From: Candidatus Gallionella acididurans
Lineage (GTDB): Bacteria; Pseudomonadota; Gammaproteobacteria; Burkholderiales; Gallionellaceae
NCBI GenBank assembly: GCA_001577345.1
Contig: LSLI01000026.1
Location: forward strand, 1 to 32,752
DNA length: 32,752 bases
Reading direction: 5' to 3'
The notes below the pieces were generated by a model. That model saw only the letters and a program-made list of their open reading frames with translations. It did no database searches and was not told the origin of the DNA. How positions within the stretch are numbered: position 1 is the stretch's first letter; every line of letters starts with the position of its first letter. A program made the translations under genes and the position numbers. Below are positions 26,461 through 32,752 of the stretch, one piece after another.

Positions 26461-26500
26461 GGCCGAACTGGAGACGGTCTGAAAATCGGCCTTAGCAGTC
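26461..26500 (+). repeat. Dispersed GGCCGA repeat, copy 4
   Basis: GGCCGAACTGGAGACGGTCT then GAAAATCGGCCTTAGCAGTC keeps the core of the family. The AAGCGGAC upstream part seen in copies 3 and 5 is not recognisable. Confidence 0.75.
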
Positions 26501-26529
26501 AGTCGCTTCGGACTAATTAATTCGGTTAG

Positions 26530-27450
26530 TTACAGTGCTTCCTCCACCAACAGTAGAATTGCCGATGCTGTAGTATTGATTGCGAATTGCGCAATGTGCT
26601 GTGGTACTTGTTTAGAAATTGTGCCAGCTCCATGCGCCGTACTTAATCGGTTCCGAAGCGTGGCTACAAGTATCAGCGGTTGTGTAAAGAATGTATCTAG
26701 TTGCGTCTGCGTAATAATTTTATTAAGTAACGTAGACGCGGTGTCTGTCTGTAGGTATGGCCATTTTTTCTTGTCGCAAATGACCTTCATTACGCTCTCA
26801 AAGGCACTTCCGCATTTCGTAAGGCAGTCGCCAAAATCCTTCTTACGGTAATCCTGTAACGCTTCCAAAAATTCACTATTTGCGGAGGAGAACGCAGGGT
26901 CGGTAAGTAAGTGTAATGCCGGAGCAATTGCCTCTGAATGTACAAGACGGTTCTCTCGCAATACTACTTTAGGGTAGGCCCCAACCACTCTAAAGGTAGT
27001 CGGTTGGCCACGGTACTCGCGTTGTTCCTCAACTTCGACATACTCTGTGAGGAAATATGGGAGATTGTCGACGTCAAAGAACGAATTTATTTGGCCAACA
27101 AATTCACTCTTTGAATTTACACGCCAGAACGCATCGACTTTGAAAATGTACTCAACGAAATCCAGAAAATGATCTGATTCACATGACTCCAAAAAGTGAA
27201 GAACATCTTCAATGTTATTCGAGGATCTAATCTTAGGGGATAGAACGGGAGTCCCATGAAGATACGCTAGTTTCTGATGGACTTGCTCCCAGAAATCCGA
27301 TATGTATCCTGTTGGCTCAATAACATCGCGGCACAACAGTACGATACGGTTTCGAAAACTATTACTTATCGGCTGTGGCACATTTTGTGAAGCCACTTTC
27401 CGCTTAGAAAAAACGTCGAAGATGGATTGCAGGAAATGCATATTTTTCAT
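26530..27450 (-). CDS. Abi-C/HEPN-type abortive-infection-like protein
   Basis: The protein has 306 aa from ATG 27450, with AAGAGG close upstream. The C-terminal third (about 200-306) has a HEPN-like pattern: an all-helical FGDCLTKCGSAFESVMKVIC segment followed by LRNRLSTAHGAG. RNRLSTAH is an R-N-x5-H motif as in HEPN ribonucleases and the Abi_C family, which cleave RNA in phage-triggered abortive infection or toxin systems. The N-terminus (SIFDVFSKRK) and overall plan recall the STM4504/CBY_0614 family, from memory. No antitoxin or partner gene is adjacent; repeats lie on both sides, so it may have arrived as a single-gene unit. It is AT-rich. Confidence 0.75.
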   Translation of the reverse strand: MKNMHFLQSIFDVFSKRKVASQNVPQPISNSFRNRIVLLCRDVIEPTGYISDFWEQVHQKLAYLHGTPVLSPKIRSSNNIEDVLHFLESCESDHFLDFVEYIFKVDAFWRVNSKSEFVGQINSFFDVDNLPYFLTEYVEVEEQREYRGQPTTFRVVGAYPKVVLRENRLVHSEAIAPALHLLTDPAFSSANSEFLEALQDYRKKDFGDCLTKCGSAFESVMKVICDKKKWPYLQTDTASTLLNKIITQTQLDTFFTQPLILVATLRNRLSTAHGAGTISKQVPQHIAQFAINTTASAILLLVEEAL

Positions 27451-28001
27451 TAGCCTCTTAATGTGATTTAGTTAACAAGGTCTGCAATTGGCACGCAGCG
27501 GCTGTAGCGCAATGCTAACACCATGCCACAAAGCGGACGCCCATAGTTAACTCAGTCCAGACTGGAGCGATAGTCCGCTTTGGCCGAAATGAAGACGGTC
27601 TGGAAGTCGGCCTAACGGACTTTCGAAGCCTAACTTAAGCCAAGTAGCGTAATCGTGCCTGTTTGAAGTGGGGGAAATTTTAAGCAATTGATGCAGGATA
27701 AATAATCGGTAAATTAAGGGTTCAATCATTACACGTTTCTACGCCTGCTTTACGACTGATTGCAGTCGTTCGTATGTCACAGTTTCTATAGCGGCTGTGT
27801 GTCGGGATCGGCATGTCGTGTTGGGATCAACTTCTGCTGTACGCGAGAAAGCGGTTATTCGCTGAAAACGCTTTCAGCTTGATAATCTGGCTGCCCGCAT
27901 AGACAGCGCGCGGGTTTTGCCTGAGCCAGGACAAGCCAGAACCGGGCAATTCCCAAGTGCATTCACGGCCCGGTCTTGTTGCTGATTTAGTTCGATTGAC
28001 A
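27451..28001. other. Intergenic region between the defence block and the mobile backbone
   Basis: These 551 bp contain the long repeat copy 5 (27524-27620). From 27750 on, no gene is visible. CCCGC...GCGGG followed by TTTT (about 27895-27920) may be a weak rightward terminator. The G+C content changes towards the ParM region. Confidence 0.45.
27524..27620 (+). repeat. Dispersed GGCCGA repeat, copy 5 (long form, about 97 bp)
   Basis: It starts GCCACAAAGCGGACGCCCAT, then GTCCGCTT just before GGCCGAAATGAAGACGGTCT-GGAAGTCGGCC, and closes with AACGGAC. It pairs with copy 3 over its whole length. Confidence 0.8.
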
Positions 28002-28736
28002 CTAAAGCGCAGCAGCCACTTCTACTGACTGATGCGCCGGTTCAATAGCGGCAGGGACTTTCTTGGCGGGCTTTGGTTTGGCAGGCTTTGGCGCGACAGT
28101 CGTATCAAATTCGTTTTCGTCTGATGCGACTGCGGCTGGTTTCGCTGTATCGCTATCCCGTGATTTGATTGTCGCGCGGAATGCGCGAGCGGCGATGGCC
28201 TGTACTTCAGCGGAAACGCCACTTATTTTTCTGCGCCATTGACGCTCAAGACTGGCCTTTGCATCATCCGCGATAAAGCCAGCAAACCATGCGGAGTGGA
28301 CAAGGCACATCAATTCGTCCAATTCCAAAATCATTTGCAGATACACGCTGGCTTTGCTACACGTCAGCTTCGCTGGATAGCGCATGGAATTTGAGTAACT
28401 AAGCCGTTCAATCTGGATACCATTATCCTCGGCAATCTTCTTGATACGAGCCACTTCTTTTCTGATTTCCGCCACCGCGCTGTTAGTCAGGTGATCGACA
28501 GCCCCGTTGACCGCCATCATCTCACTGGTATTTTTTGCAACGGTGGGCAAGACCGCACTCAGACTGCGCATGGAATCAGCGCAAGCATCGAACGATGTCT
28601 CATAGACAAGTTGCGCTGGCGTTGTGTAAAAAACAACCTCTCGAACGTTAAACGGATTGCTGAACGCAACACTACGTTTTATCCCCCTCGCGATAACTTG
28701 CTTCTTTGTATTTTGCTCGACTTTTTTGCCTTCCAT
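28002..28736 (-). CDS. Plasmid/ICE-type protein of uncertain family
   Basis: The start at ATG 28736 is supported by a strong GAGGAG 6-8 nt upstream; an ATG 15 codons earlier is less likely. Length is 244 aa. The N-terminal half contains SNPFNVREVVFYTTPAQLVY and a helical YLQMILELDELMCLVHSAWF segment, reminiscent of DUF1845/AcaB-like proteins of integrative conjugative elements, but I am not sure of the family. The C-terminal ~45 residues are rich in Lys, Pro and Ala (APKPAKPKPAKK), probably disordered and basic. It faces away from the ParM-like gene across a spacer with repeats and a strong hairpin. Confidence 0.6.
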   Translation of the reverse strand: MEGKKVEQNTKKQVIARGIKRSVAFSNPFNVREVVFYTTPAQLVYETSFDACADSMRSLSAVLPTVAKNTSEMMAVNGAVDHLTNSAVAEIRKEVARIKKIAEDNGIQIERLSYSNSMRYPAKLTCSKASVYLQMILELDELMCLVHSAWFAGFIADDAKASLERQWRRKISGVSAEVQAIAARAFRATIKSRDSDTAKPAAVASDENEFDTTVAPKPAKPKPAKKVPAAIEPAHQSVEVAAAL

Positions 28737-28803
28737 GGAAATCTCCTCAGGATGTGAATTAAACGGGTAGTCCACCCACAATCCTGCACCATCTAAAAAT
28801 TAA

Positions 28804-28847
28804 AATCAGAGAGATTCTCGTCAAATAAGCGAAGAATCTCTCTGATT
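28804..28847. terminator. Strong 15-bp hairpin, bidirectional terminator
   Basis: AATCAGAGAGATTCT (28804-28818) pairs perfectly with AGAATCTCTCTGATT (28833-28847) around a 14-nt loop. TTTTTATTTT follows on the + strand, and TTTTAATTTTT on the - strand, so it should terminate in both directions. It lies in a spacer between diverging genes, which is unusual. Confidence 0.8.
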
Positions 28848-28878
28848 TTTTATTTTCAGATGATGTTTAATTTGCAGG

Positions 28879-28998
28879 CGTGCTGAGGTCGTGTTTGGCA
28901 TTGAGCGATTTGCCATGCGTGCTGTAGGAGTGCCGTGGATGCTTTGTTGGCGTGCCGTGTTTCAAGGCATCCTTGCCAGGTGTTCCACAGCCGTGCTG
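28879..28998 (+). repeat. Five CGTGC(T/C)G direct repeats, candidate partition site
   Basis: CGTGCTG at 28879, 28918 and 28992, CGTGCCG at 28951, and AGTGCCG at 28929, all on the same strand, within 120 bp and directly upstream of the ParM-like gene. Spacings are 39, 11, 22 and 41 bp, near multiples of a helical turn for the middle ones. This is the place where parM-type loci carry their parC/ParR-binding repeats. Confidence 0.5.
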
Positions 28999-29046
28999 TA
29001 GCCGTTTTTGATTCTGTTTGACCAAACTTTAACTTAGGAGAAAAAC

Positions 29047-30024
29047 ATGCAAGTAGTCGGAATCGATATTGGGTACTCGAATTTGAAAGTTGCATATGGT
29101 GACAGCACCGGTGAGCCAACCTTGGTAAATCGACCTGCAGGAGCTGCGCCCGCAGAGAACATCGGGCAACAGATTATCAACATGGGTAGTGAAGAGCCTC
29201 TGCGCGTGCTGGTGGATGGACGCGAATTTTGCGCTGCCATTAGCCATGACCGGATCGAGAACTGGGCGCGCGAACTGCATAAAAATTACAGCGCAACGGA
29301 TTCCTACCGCGCGTTGTTCAACGCGGGATTGTTGCTGACCGGCATGACTGAAATTGATCGCGTCGTCACCGGATTGCCGACCAGCCAGTATTTTGATGAG
29401 AACCTGCGCAAGCACCTGATCAAGACGATGAAGGGAGAACATCAAGTAACGCCCCGCAAAAAAATTATGGTCAAGGATGTCAAGATTGTTCCTCAGCCAT
29501 TGGGCGGGTTTGCTGACTACCTGCACGGCCTTGCTGATACAAGCCAGGTTGAGGATGCCAGTATTCTGGTGGTCGATCCCGGTTTCTTTTCGGTTGACTG
29601 GGTATTGCTGGTCAATGGTGAATTCAAGCGCGCGTCCTCCGGCACAAGTCTCGATGCTTCGTCGGTTATCCTGGATGAAGCCGGGTCGCTGATCGCAACA
29701 GACCACGGCGGAAATCCCGGGCGAGGAAAAATGGAAAACGCCGTGCGCTCCGGCCGCAATAGCGTCTCTGTGTTCGGCACAAGGGTGGATATTGCGCCCT
29801 ACCTCGCGGCGGCCTCAGCAACGGTCGGGCACATTGTCTGCGCTCAACTCCAAGAGTCACTGCGCAAAGAAGGGGCGGATATTGATGCCATCGTGATGGT
29901 CGGCGGTGGCGCGCCGTTCTATGAGGCGGCAATCAAGTCAACTTTTGCGAAAACACCCGTATCCATTGCAGCCGATTCGGTCTTTGCAAACGTTCGCGGA
30001 TTCTGGCGCGGTGGGGTGGCGTGA
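29047..30024 (+). CDS. parM: ParM/StbA-family actin-like ATPase
   Basis: The protein has 325 aa from ATG 29047 with TAGGAG 7 nt upstream. Actin-fold motifs: phosphate-1 GIDIGYSNLKVA (5-16), phosphate-2 VVDPGFFSVDW (about 176-186), and the adenosine motif VMVGGGAPFYE (about 285-295). Length matches ParM/StbA; it also resembles the actin-like component of PRTRC systems. ParM forms filaments that push plasmid copies apart, linked to the centromere by ParR. The upstream CGTGCYG repeats and the small downstream gene fit such a cassette. This supports a plasmid or integrative element with replicative capacity. Confidence 0.9.
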   Translation: MQVVGIDIGYSNLKVAYGDSTGEPTLVNRPAGAAPAENIGQQIINMGSEEPLRVLVDGREFCAAISHDRIENWARELHKNYSATDSYRALFNAGLLLTGMTEIDRVVTGLPTSQYFDENLRKHLIKTMKGEHQVTPRKKIMVKDVKIVPQPLGGFADYLHGLADTSQVEDASILVVDPGFFSVDWVLLVNGEFKRASSGTSLDASSVILDEAGSLIATDHGGNPGRGKMENAVRSGRNSVSVFGTRVDIAPYLAAASATVGHIVCAQLQESLRKEGADIDAIVMVGGGAPFYEAAIKSTFAKTPVSIAADSVFANVRGFWRGGVA

Positions 30025-30116
30025 AATGAAGCAGGGCCGTGGCCAGGGGCAGACGAAAGGGCCGGGCTTGCCACCATTCACGCTGCATCAATAGGGTAAA
30101 AATGCAAGGAAACAAC

Positions 30117-30371
30117 ATGAGAATCAGTATCAACTATTTTGAAGGCTATCCAGAGCTGGAGTCTGAGCTAGCCAAATATCCGAAGCGTGTCCGTGCTGAG
30201 CGCATGAGGCTACTGGCATCCCTTGGCCTAACCACACTGCACAATGGGCGACCAATTGTGCCACCTGGAACAATGCAACCATCTATTCCCGATAGCACAC
30301 CAGCGAGTACTGAATTGAAGGCCGGTGTAGCAAATGGTAAAGCCATCAAAAATGTGTTCGATCAGGTCTGA
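30117..30371 (+). CDS. Small protein downstream of ParM, candidate ParR/StbB-like adaptor
   Basis: The protein has 84 aa from ATG 30117 with CAAGGA upstream. It has an N-terminal RISINYFEGYPEL strand/helix start and a basic helix KRVRAERMRLLASLGL that could be part of a DNA-binding ribbon or helix, then a flexible proline-rich tail. It is 92 bp after ParM, same strand, and ends 9 bp before the next gene. Position and size fit a ParM partner, but sequence alone does not prove it. Confidence 0.55.
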   Translation: MRISINYFEGYPELESELAKYPKRVRAERMRLLASLGLTTLHNGRPIVPPGTMQPSIPDSTPASTELKAGVANGKAIKNVFDQV

Positions 30372-30380
30372 AGGATATCC

Positions 30381-30896
30381 ATGGCTTTCCTGACAACATT
30401 CACCGGCCGCAAAGTGGACTATGCGAACCCGCAGCCCGACCAGATCAACATTATTGATATAGCGACCGCACTGTCGCGCGAATGCAGATATGCCGGCCAT
30501 GCGTCGCACTTCTATTCGGTGGCGCAGCATTCGGTGTTGTGCAGTCGCATTGCACTGCCCGAATTTGCGATAGAGGTCTTGCTGCATGATGCAGCGGAAG
30601 CGTATCTAAAGGACATCCCATCCCCGCTAAAGGCCATGTTACCCGACTACAAGCTGCTTGAAGAACGTTTTGATCAGGCAGTTCGTGTGCATTTCGGCTT
30701 ACCCGAACAACCAAGCCCCGCCGTGAAAGAAGCCGACAACATCTTGCTTGTGACTGAAATACGCGACCTTTTTGGCGGACGGGTACTCCACAAAACGCCG
30801 ATAGCAGCCGAGCCTATGAGTGATCGCATCTGGCCGCTGTCTCCAGAAACAGCAAAAGACCAATTTATGGATCGCTTCAATTTTTTGAGCCGGTAG
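30381..30896 (+). CDS. HD-domain phosphohydrolase (YfbR-like)
   Basis: The protein has 171 aa from ATG 30381 with AAGGA 5 nt upstream. HD-superfamily metal ligands: H50 in YSVAQHSVL, HD pair H69-D70 in VLLHDAAEAYLKDIPSPLK, and a later D in VKEADNILL. This pattern matches E. coli YfbR-type 5'-nucleotidases acting on deoxynucleoside monophosphates. Such genes are common on phages and conjugative elements; a role in nucleotide-pool control is possible. It lies between the partition genes and a small membrane protein in the same direction. Confidence 0.88.
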   Translation: MAFLTTFTGRKVDYANPQPDQINIIDIATALSRECRYAGHASHFYSVAQHSVLCSRIALPEFAIEVLLHDAAEAYLKDIPSPLKAMLPDYKLLEERFDQAVRVHFGLPEQPSPAVKEADNILLVTEIRDLFGGRVLHKTPIAAEPMSDRIWPLSPETAKDQFMDRFNFLSR

Positions 30897-30923
30897 ATGA
30901 ATCAATACCAACGAGGTGGATAA

Positions 30924-31166
30924 GTGATCGAGATACTTGAGTGGGCTGGATGCCTGACCGGTTTGTGTGGCGCAGCGTTATTGGCGTTGAACAACGGCTA
31001 TTCCGGCTGGGGATTTGTCTTGTTTCTGGTATCAAATATCGCGTGGATATTATTTGGATTGCTGTCACATGCAACCGGCATGGTGGTGATGCAGACTGGA
31101 TTCACCGTGACCAGCCTGATTGGCATATGGAAGTGGCTGATCGTCGGGGGTGGGCAATCGCAGTGA
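30924..31166 (+). CDS. Small three-span membrane protein
   Basis: The protein has 80 aa from GTG 30924 with GAGGTGG upstream. Three hydrophobic segments cover most of it: ILEWAGCLTGLCGAALLALN, WGFVLFLVSNIAWILFGLL and MVVMQTGFTVTSLIGIWKWL. The pattern recalls small PnuC/SemiSWEET-like half-transporters, but the family is not certain. It is commonly seen as a hypothetical inner membrane protein in mobile elements. Confidence 0.7.
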   Translation: MIEILEWAGCLTGLCGAALLALNNGYSGWGFVLFLVSNIAWILFGLLSHATGMVVMQTGFTVTSLIGIWKWLIVGGGQSQ

Positions 31167-31228
31167 AAAACAACTCGGATTGGTCGCTATAAAAGTGCCA
31201 AGCCATTGATGTGAGACAGGAGACAGTA

Positions 31229-31798
31229 ATGACAGGACAGGAATTTGCAACGTGGATTATGGAACTCATCGAAAAGTACAGTTTTGTTGCTGGGGCTGGG
31301 GAAAGACTTCGTAGAGGTTATTTCCAATCTGGAAACAACTCAAAAGGCGGTCGTCAAGCCATTGACTACCACCTCACCCTCGGTACAGCCAAAGAACTGG
31401 CGATGGTAGAAAGCAACGACAAAAGTCGTCAGGCTCGGAAATATTTCATCGAGTGCGAATGGAAGGTTCTTGAAGTCGCTTCCGGGACAAAACAGCCGCA
31501 GCTCGAAAATCAACTGCCCGCCATCGTCGAGAAGGCTTGCGACTTTGCCTCCTGGCGACTGGCGAACGAAAACCAGCAACACGCGATGACGCTGGTAGGG
31601 AGTGCTGCGTATCCGGGGGACGAAGAGTTGTCCTGGAACATTGCATTTCTGATCAAGAAGCGGCTCTACGCCAGACTGGCGGTCTTTGCGAAAGACCTGT
31701 TACGCAAAAACACACAGGCAGAGGCAGTGTCAAACTTGATATTGCGTTGGTCTCCAACCAAAAACGCGGGCAGTCGCAATCTGCCAGATGTTGGCTAG
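31229..31798 (+). CDS. AntA/AntB-type antirepressor, possibly frame-damaged in its domain
   Basis: The protein has 189 aa from ATG 31229 with CAGGAG upstream. Residues 1-75 match the AntA/AntB antirepressor domain: EFATWIMELIEKYSF, NNSKGGRQAIDYHLTL, AKELAMVESND, RQARKYFIECEW. Between them the expected xDFxxV segment is replaced by ERLRRGYFQ. The +1 frame at 31302-31328 reads KDFVEVISN, the expected text, so two compensating indels seem to have scrambled about 9-10 residues. The C-terminal half is helical and unrecognised. AntA proteins relieve repressor control in phages and plasmids; here activity may be altered. Confidence 0.75.
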   Translation: MTGQEFATWIMELIEKYSFVAGAGERLRRGYFQSGNNSKGGRQAIDYHLTLGTAKELAMVESNDKSRQARKYFIECEWKVLEVASGTKQPQLENQLPAIVEKACDFASWRLANENQQHAMTLVGSAAYPGDEELSWNIAFLIKKRLYARLAVFAKDLLRKNTQAEAVSNLILRWSPTKNAGSRNLPDVG

Positions 31799-31801
31799 TT
31801 A

Positions 31802-31848
31802 CTTATCCACAAAATCCGTGGTTAATTGTGTGGATAAGGTAGTTTTTT
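31802..31848. terminator. Pair of perfect DnaA boxes in an inverted repeat, terminator-like
   Basis: CTTATCCACA (31802-31811) and TGTGGATAAG (31829-31838) form a perfect 10-bp inverted repeat that contains two consensus DnaA boxes, TTATCCACA, in opposite orientations. TTTTTTCTTTTT follows on the + strand, as in an intrinsic terminator for the ParM-AntA operon. It could be either, or both: a terminator and a DnaA-binding site of the element. Confidence 0.6.
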
Positions 31849-31915
31849 CTTTTTCCGGTCAACGGAACTACGGTATTGCCTGCTTGCTGGGCAATATCAT
31901 CCGTGAGGGGTTGAC

Positions 31916-32752
31916 GTGAAAGACGTAGAACAATTCGAGGTCACGCGCAAAATAGGGCGGCATCACGTTGCATTTTACCGGGCGAATCTGTTGGGAGTGG
32001 ACCTTGGAAAAATGGCCGATCGGTACCTTGAGACAGGTATGGATCTGCGTCGGGCAAAAACCACGCTCAAGTGGGTACAAGATACGTTGCTCCAGGTGTC
32101 ACTGCGACACGGGAAGCGGCGTAATGCACACCTGTTAAAACTTAGATTAGCCAAGCCCGGAGAAACAGAGAACACTGAGCAGCCGCCGCTCAACGCTTTC
32201 CGAGAAAATTACGATCCCGATAATTTCTTCAGCGAAAAAGAGTTGGTGCAAGCGTATATCGAGGCATATCCAGAAGCGGCTAATACCAAGCGGCAGAAAA
32301 GACAACGCCTGATTGATCGGCAGTTGGCCGCATTGAAATGGATCGAGCCTCTCATTGCCACAGAACCGGTGCGCGAGGATTTTGTCGCCGCCTGGTTTGA
32401 CGAAACAATTTCACGCCGACTGGTGCTGGCCAAGCTGCCAACGATAGGGCATTTGATCGACCGAATTACCGGTAGCGGGTATCGCTGGTGGGTGGGCGTG
32501 CCAAGATTGGGAGAAAAGGGTGCTGCGCGCATTGTGTCTTGGCTGCGCGGCTATGAATCATCGCTGGGCGCGTTGCCGGCACAGTCGCTTGCGCCACTGC
32601 GCAGCATGCCCGCTAGCGCGCTGAATCAAACGCGATTGCAAAGCACCGGCATTGTCCCGCTTCATAATTTTGTCGCACCATCCGATCTCGATGGGCGAAC
32701 TGGCTCGAACCGTCATCCAGGTGCGCCACGCATTGATGCGACCAATGATCAT
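31916..32752 (+). CDS. Tyrosine-type phage integrase with DUF3701, 3' end outside the window
   Basis: The frame starts at GTG 31916 (GAGGGG 6 nt upstream; in-frame TGA at 31904) and stays open to the last base, giving 279 codons. The N-terminal domain (FYRANLLGVDL, ADRYLETGMDLRRAKTTLKW) and the helix-hairpin-helix-like RWWVGVPRLGEKGAARIVSW match the DUF3701 'phage integrase protein' region. The linker VAPSDLDGRTGSNRHPGAPR (about residues 255-275) is the segment that precedes the core-binding and catalytic domains in these betaproteobacterial integrases. The catalytic R-H-R-Y domain lies beyond the window. It probably inserts or excises the element. Confidence 0.85.
   Translation, partial: MKDVEQFEVTRKIGRHHVAFYRANLLGVDLGKMADRYLETGMDLRRAKTTLKWVQDTLLQVSLRHGKRRNAHLLKLRLAKPGETENTEQPPLNAFRENYDPDNFFSEKELVQAYIEAYPEAANTKRQKRQRLIDRQLAALKWIEPLIATEPVREDFVAAWFDETISRRLVLAKLPTIGHLIDRITGSGYRWWVGVPRLGEKGAARIVSWLRGYESSLGALPAQSLAPLRSMPASALNQTRLQSTGIVPLHNFVAPSDLDGRTGSNRHPGAPRIDATNDH

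Noticed and set aside
28879-28998. CGTGCYG repeats as a CRISPR array
   Set aside because: The repeats are 7 bp with uneven spacing and no Cas genes are present; a partition or regulator site fits better.
30027-30095. 22-codon frame between ParM and the small downstream gene (MKQGRGQGQTKG...)
   Set aside because: No ribosome binding site and low-complexity composition; not enough to call a gene.

Overview
The window looks like an accessory (genomic-island) region of a betaproteobacterium. That placement is an inference from the overall gene style, the DUF3701-type tyrosine integrase and the ParM/StbA module; there is no rRNA or core gene to confirm it. No tRNA, rRNA or CRISPR array was seen.

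Layout. (1) 1-13.0 kb is a defence-like island. It starts with a 5'-truncated primase-helicase protein of the TOTE type (1-2271), followed at once by a decayed integrase 3' end. Next is a leftward two-gene operon: a 1596-aa HSP90-like (sacsin-type) ATPase with a DUF3883 nuclease-like domain and a UvrD-type tail, overlapping a NERD-UvrD-like helicase. A divergent 1163-aa phospholipase-D-like protein (VPA1262-like) carries an internal duplication. (2) 13.5-19.4 kb is a LysR regulator divergent from seven rightward genes: SnoaL-like, NADPH oxidoreductase, DoxX, LigB-type dioxygenase, pirin, carboxylesterase and an unknown protein. This set resembles an electrophile/quinone detoxification operon and separates the defence blocks. 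(3) 19.4-27.5 kb is a second, more AT-rich defence block. It holds a single-chain SIR2-Argonaute, an IS30 relic, a divergent XRE regulator/LRAT-domain pair (both with C-terminal membrane anchors), a SEC-C protein with a nuclease-like N-terminus, and a HEPN/Abi-C-type protein. (4) 28.0 kb to the end is a mobile-element backbone: a leftward plasmid/ICE-type protein, then rightward ParM/StbA, a small partner, an HD hydrolase, a small membrane protein, an AntA-type antirepressor, a pair of perfect DnaA boxes, and a tyrosine integrase cut off by the window end.

The intergenic spaces share a dispersed repeat built around an imperfect GGCCGA...TCGGCC dyad (five clear copies). A 20-bp perfect inverted repeat flanks the SIR2-Argonaute gene. 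The repeats, integrase remnants and the IS30 relic suggest that the defence genes arrived in several separate insertions.

The strongest candidates for little-described biology are the HSP90-like/NERD-helicase operon, the VPA1262-like PLD protein, and the LRAT/XRE membrane-anchored pair. The SIR2-Argonaute fusion belongs to a known immune class (short pAgo, SPARSA-like).
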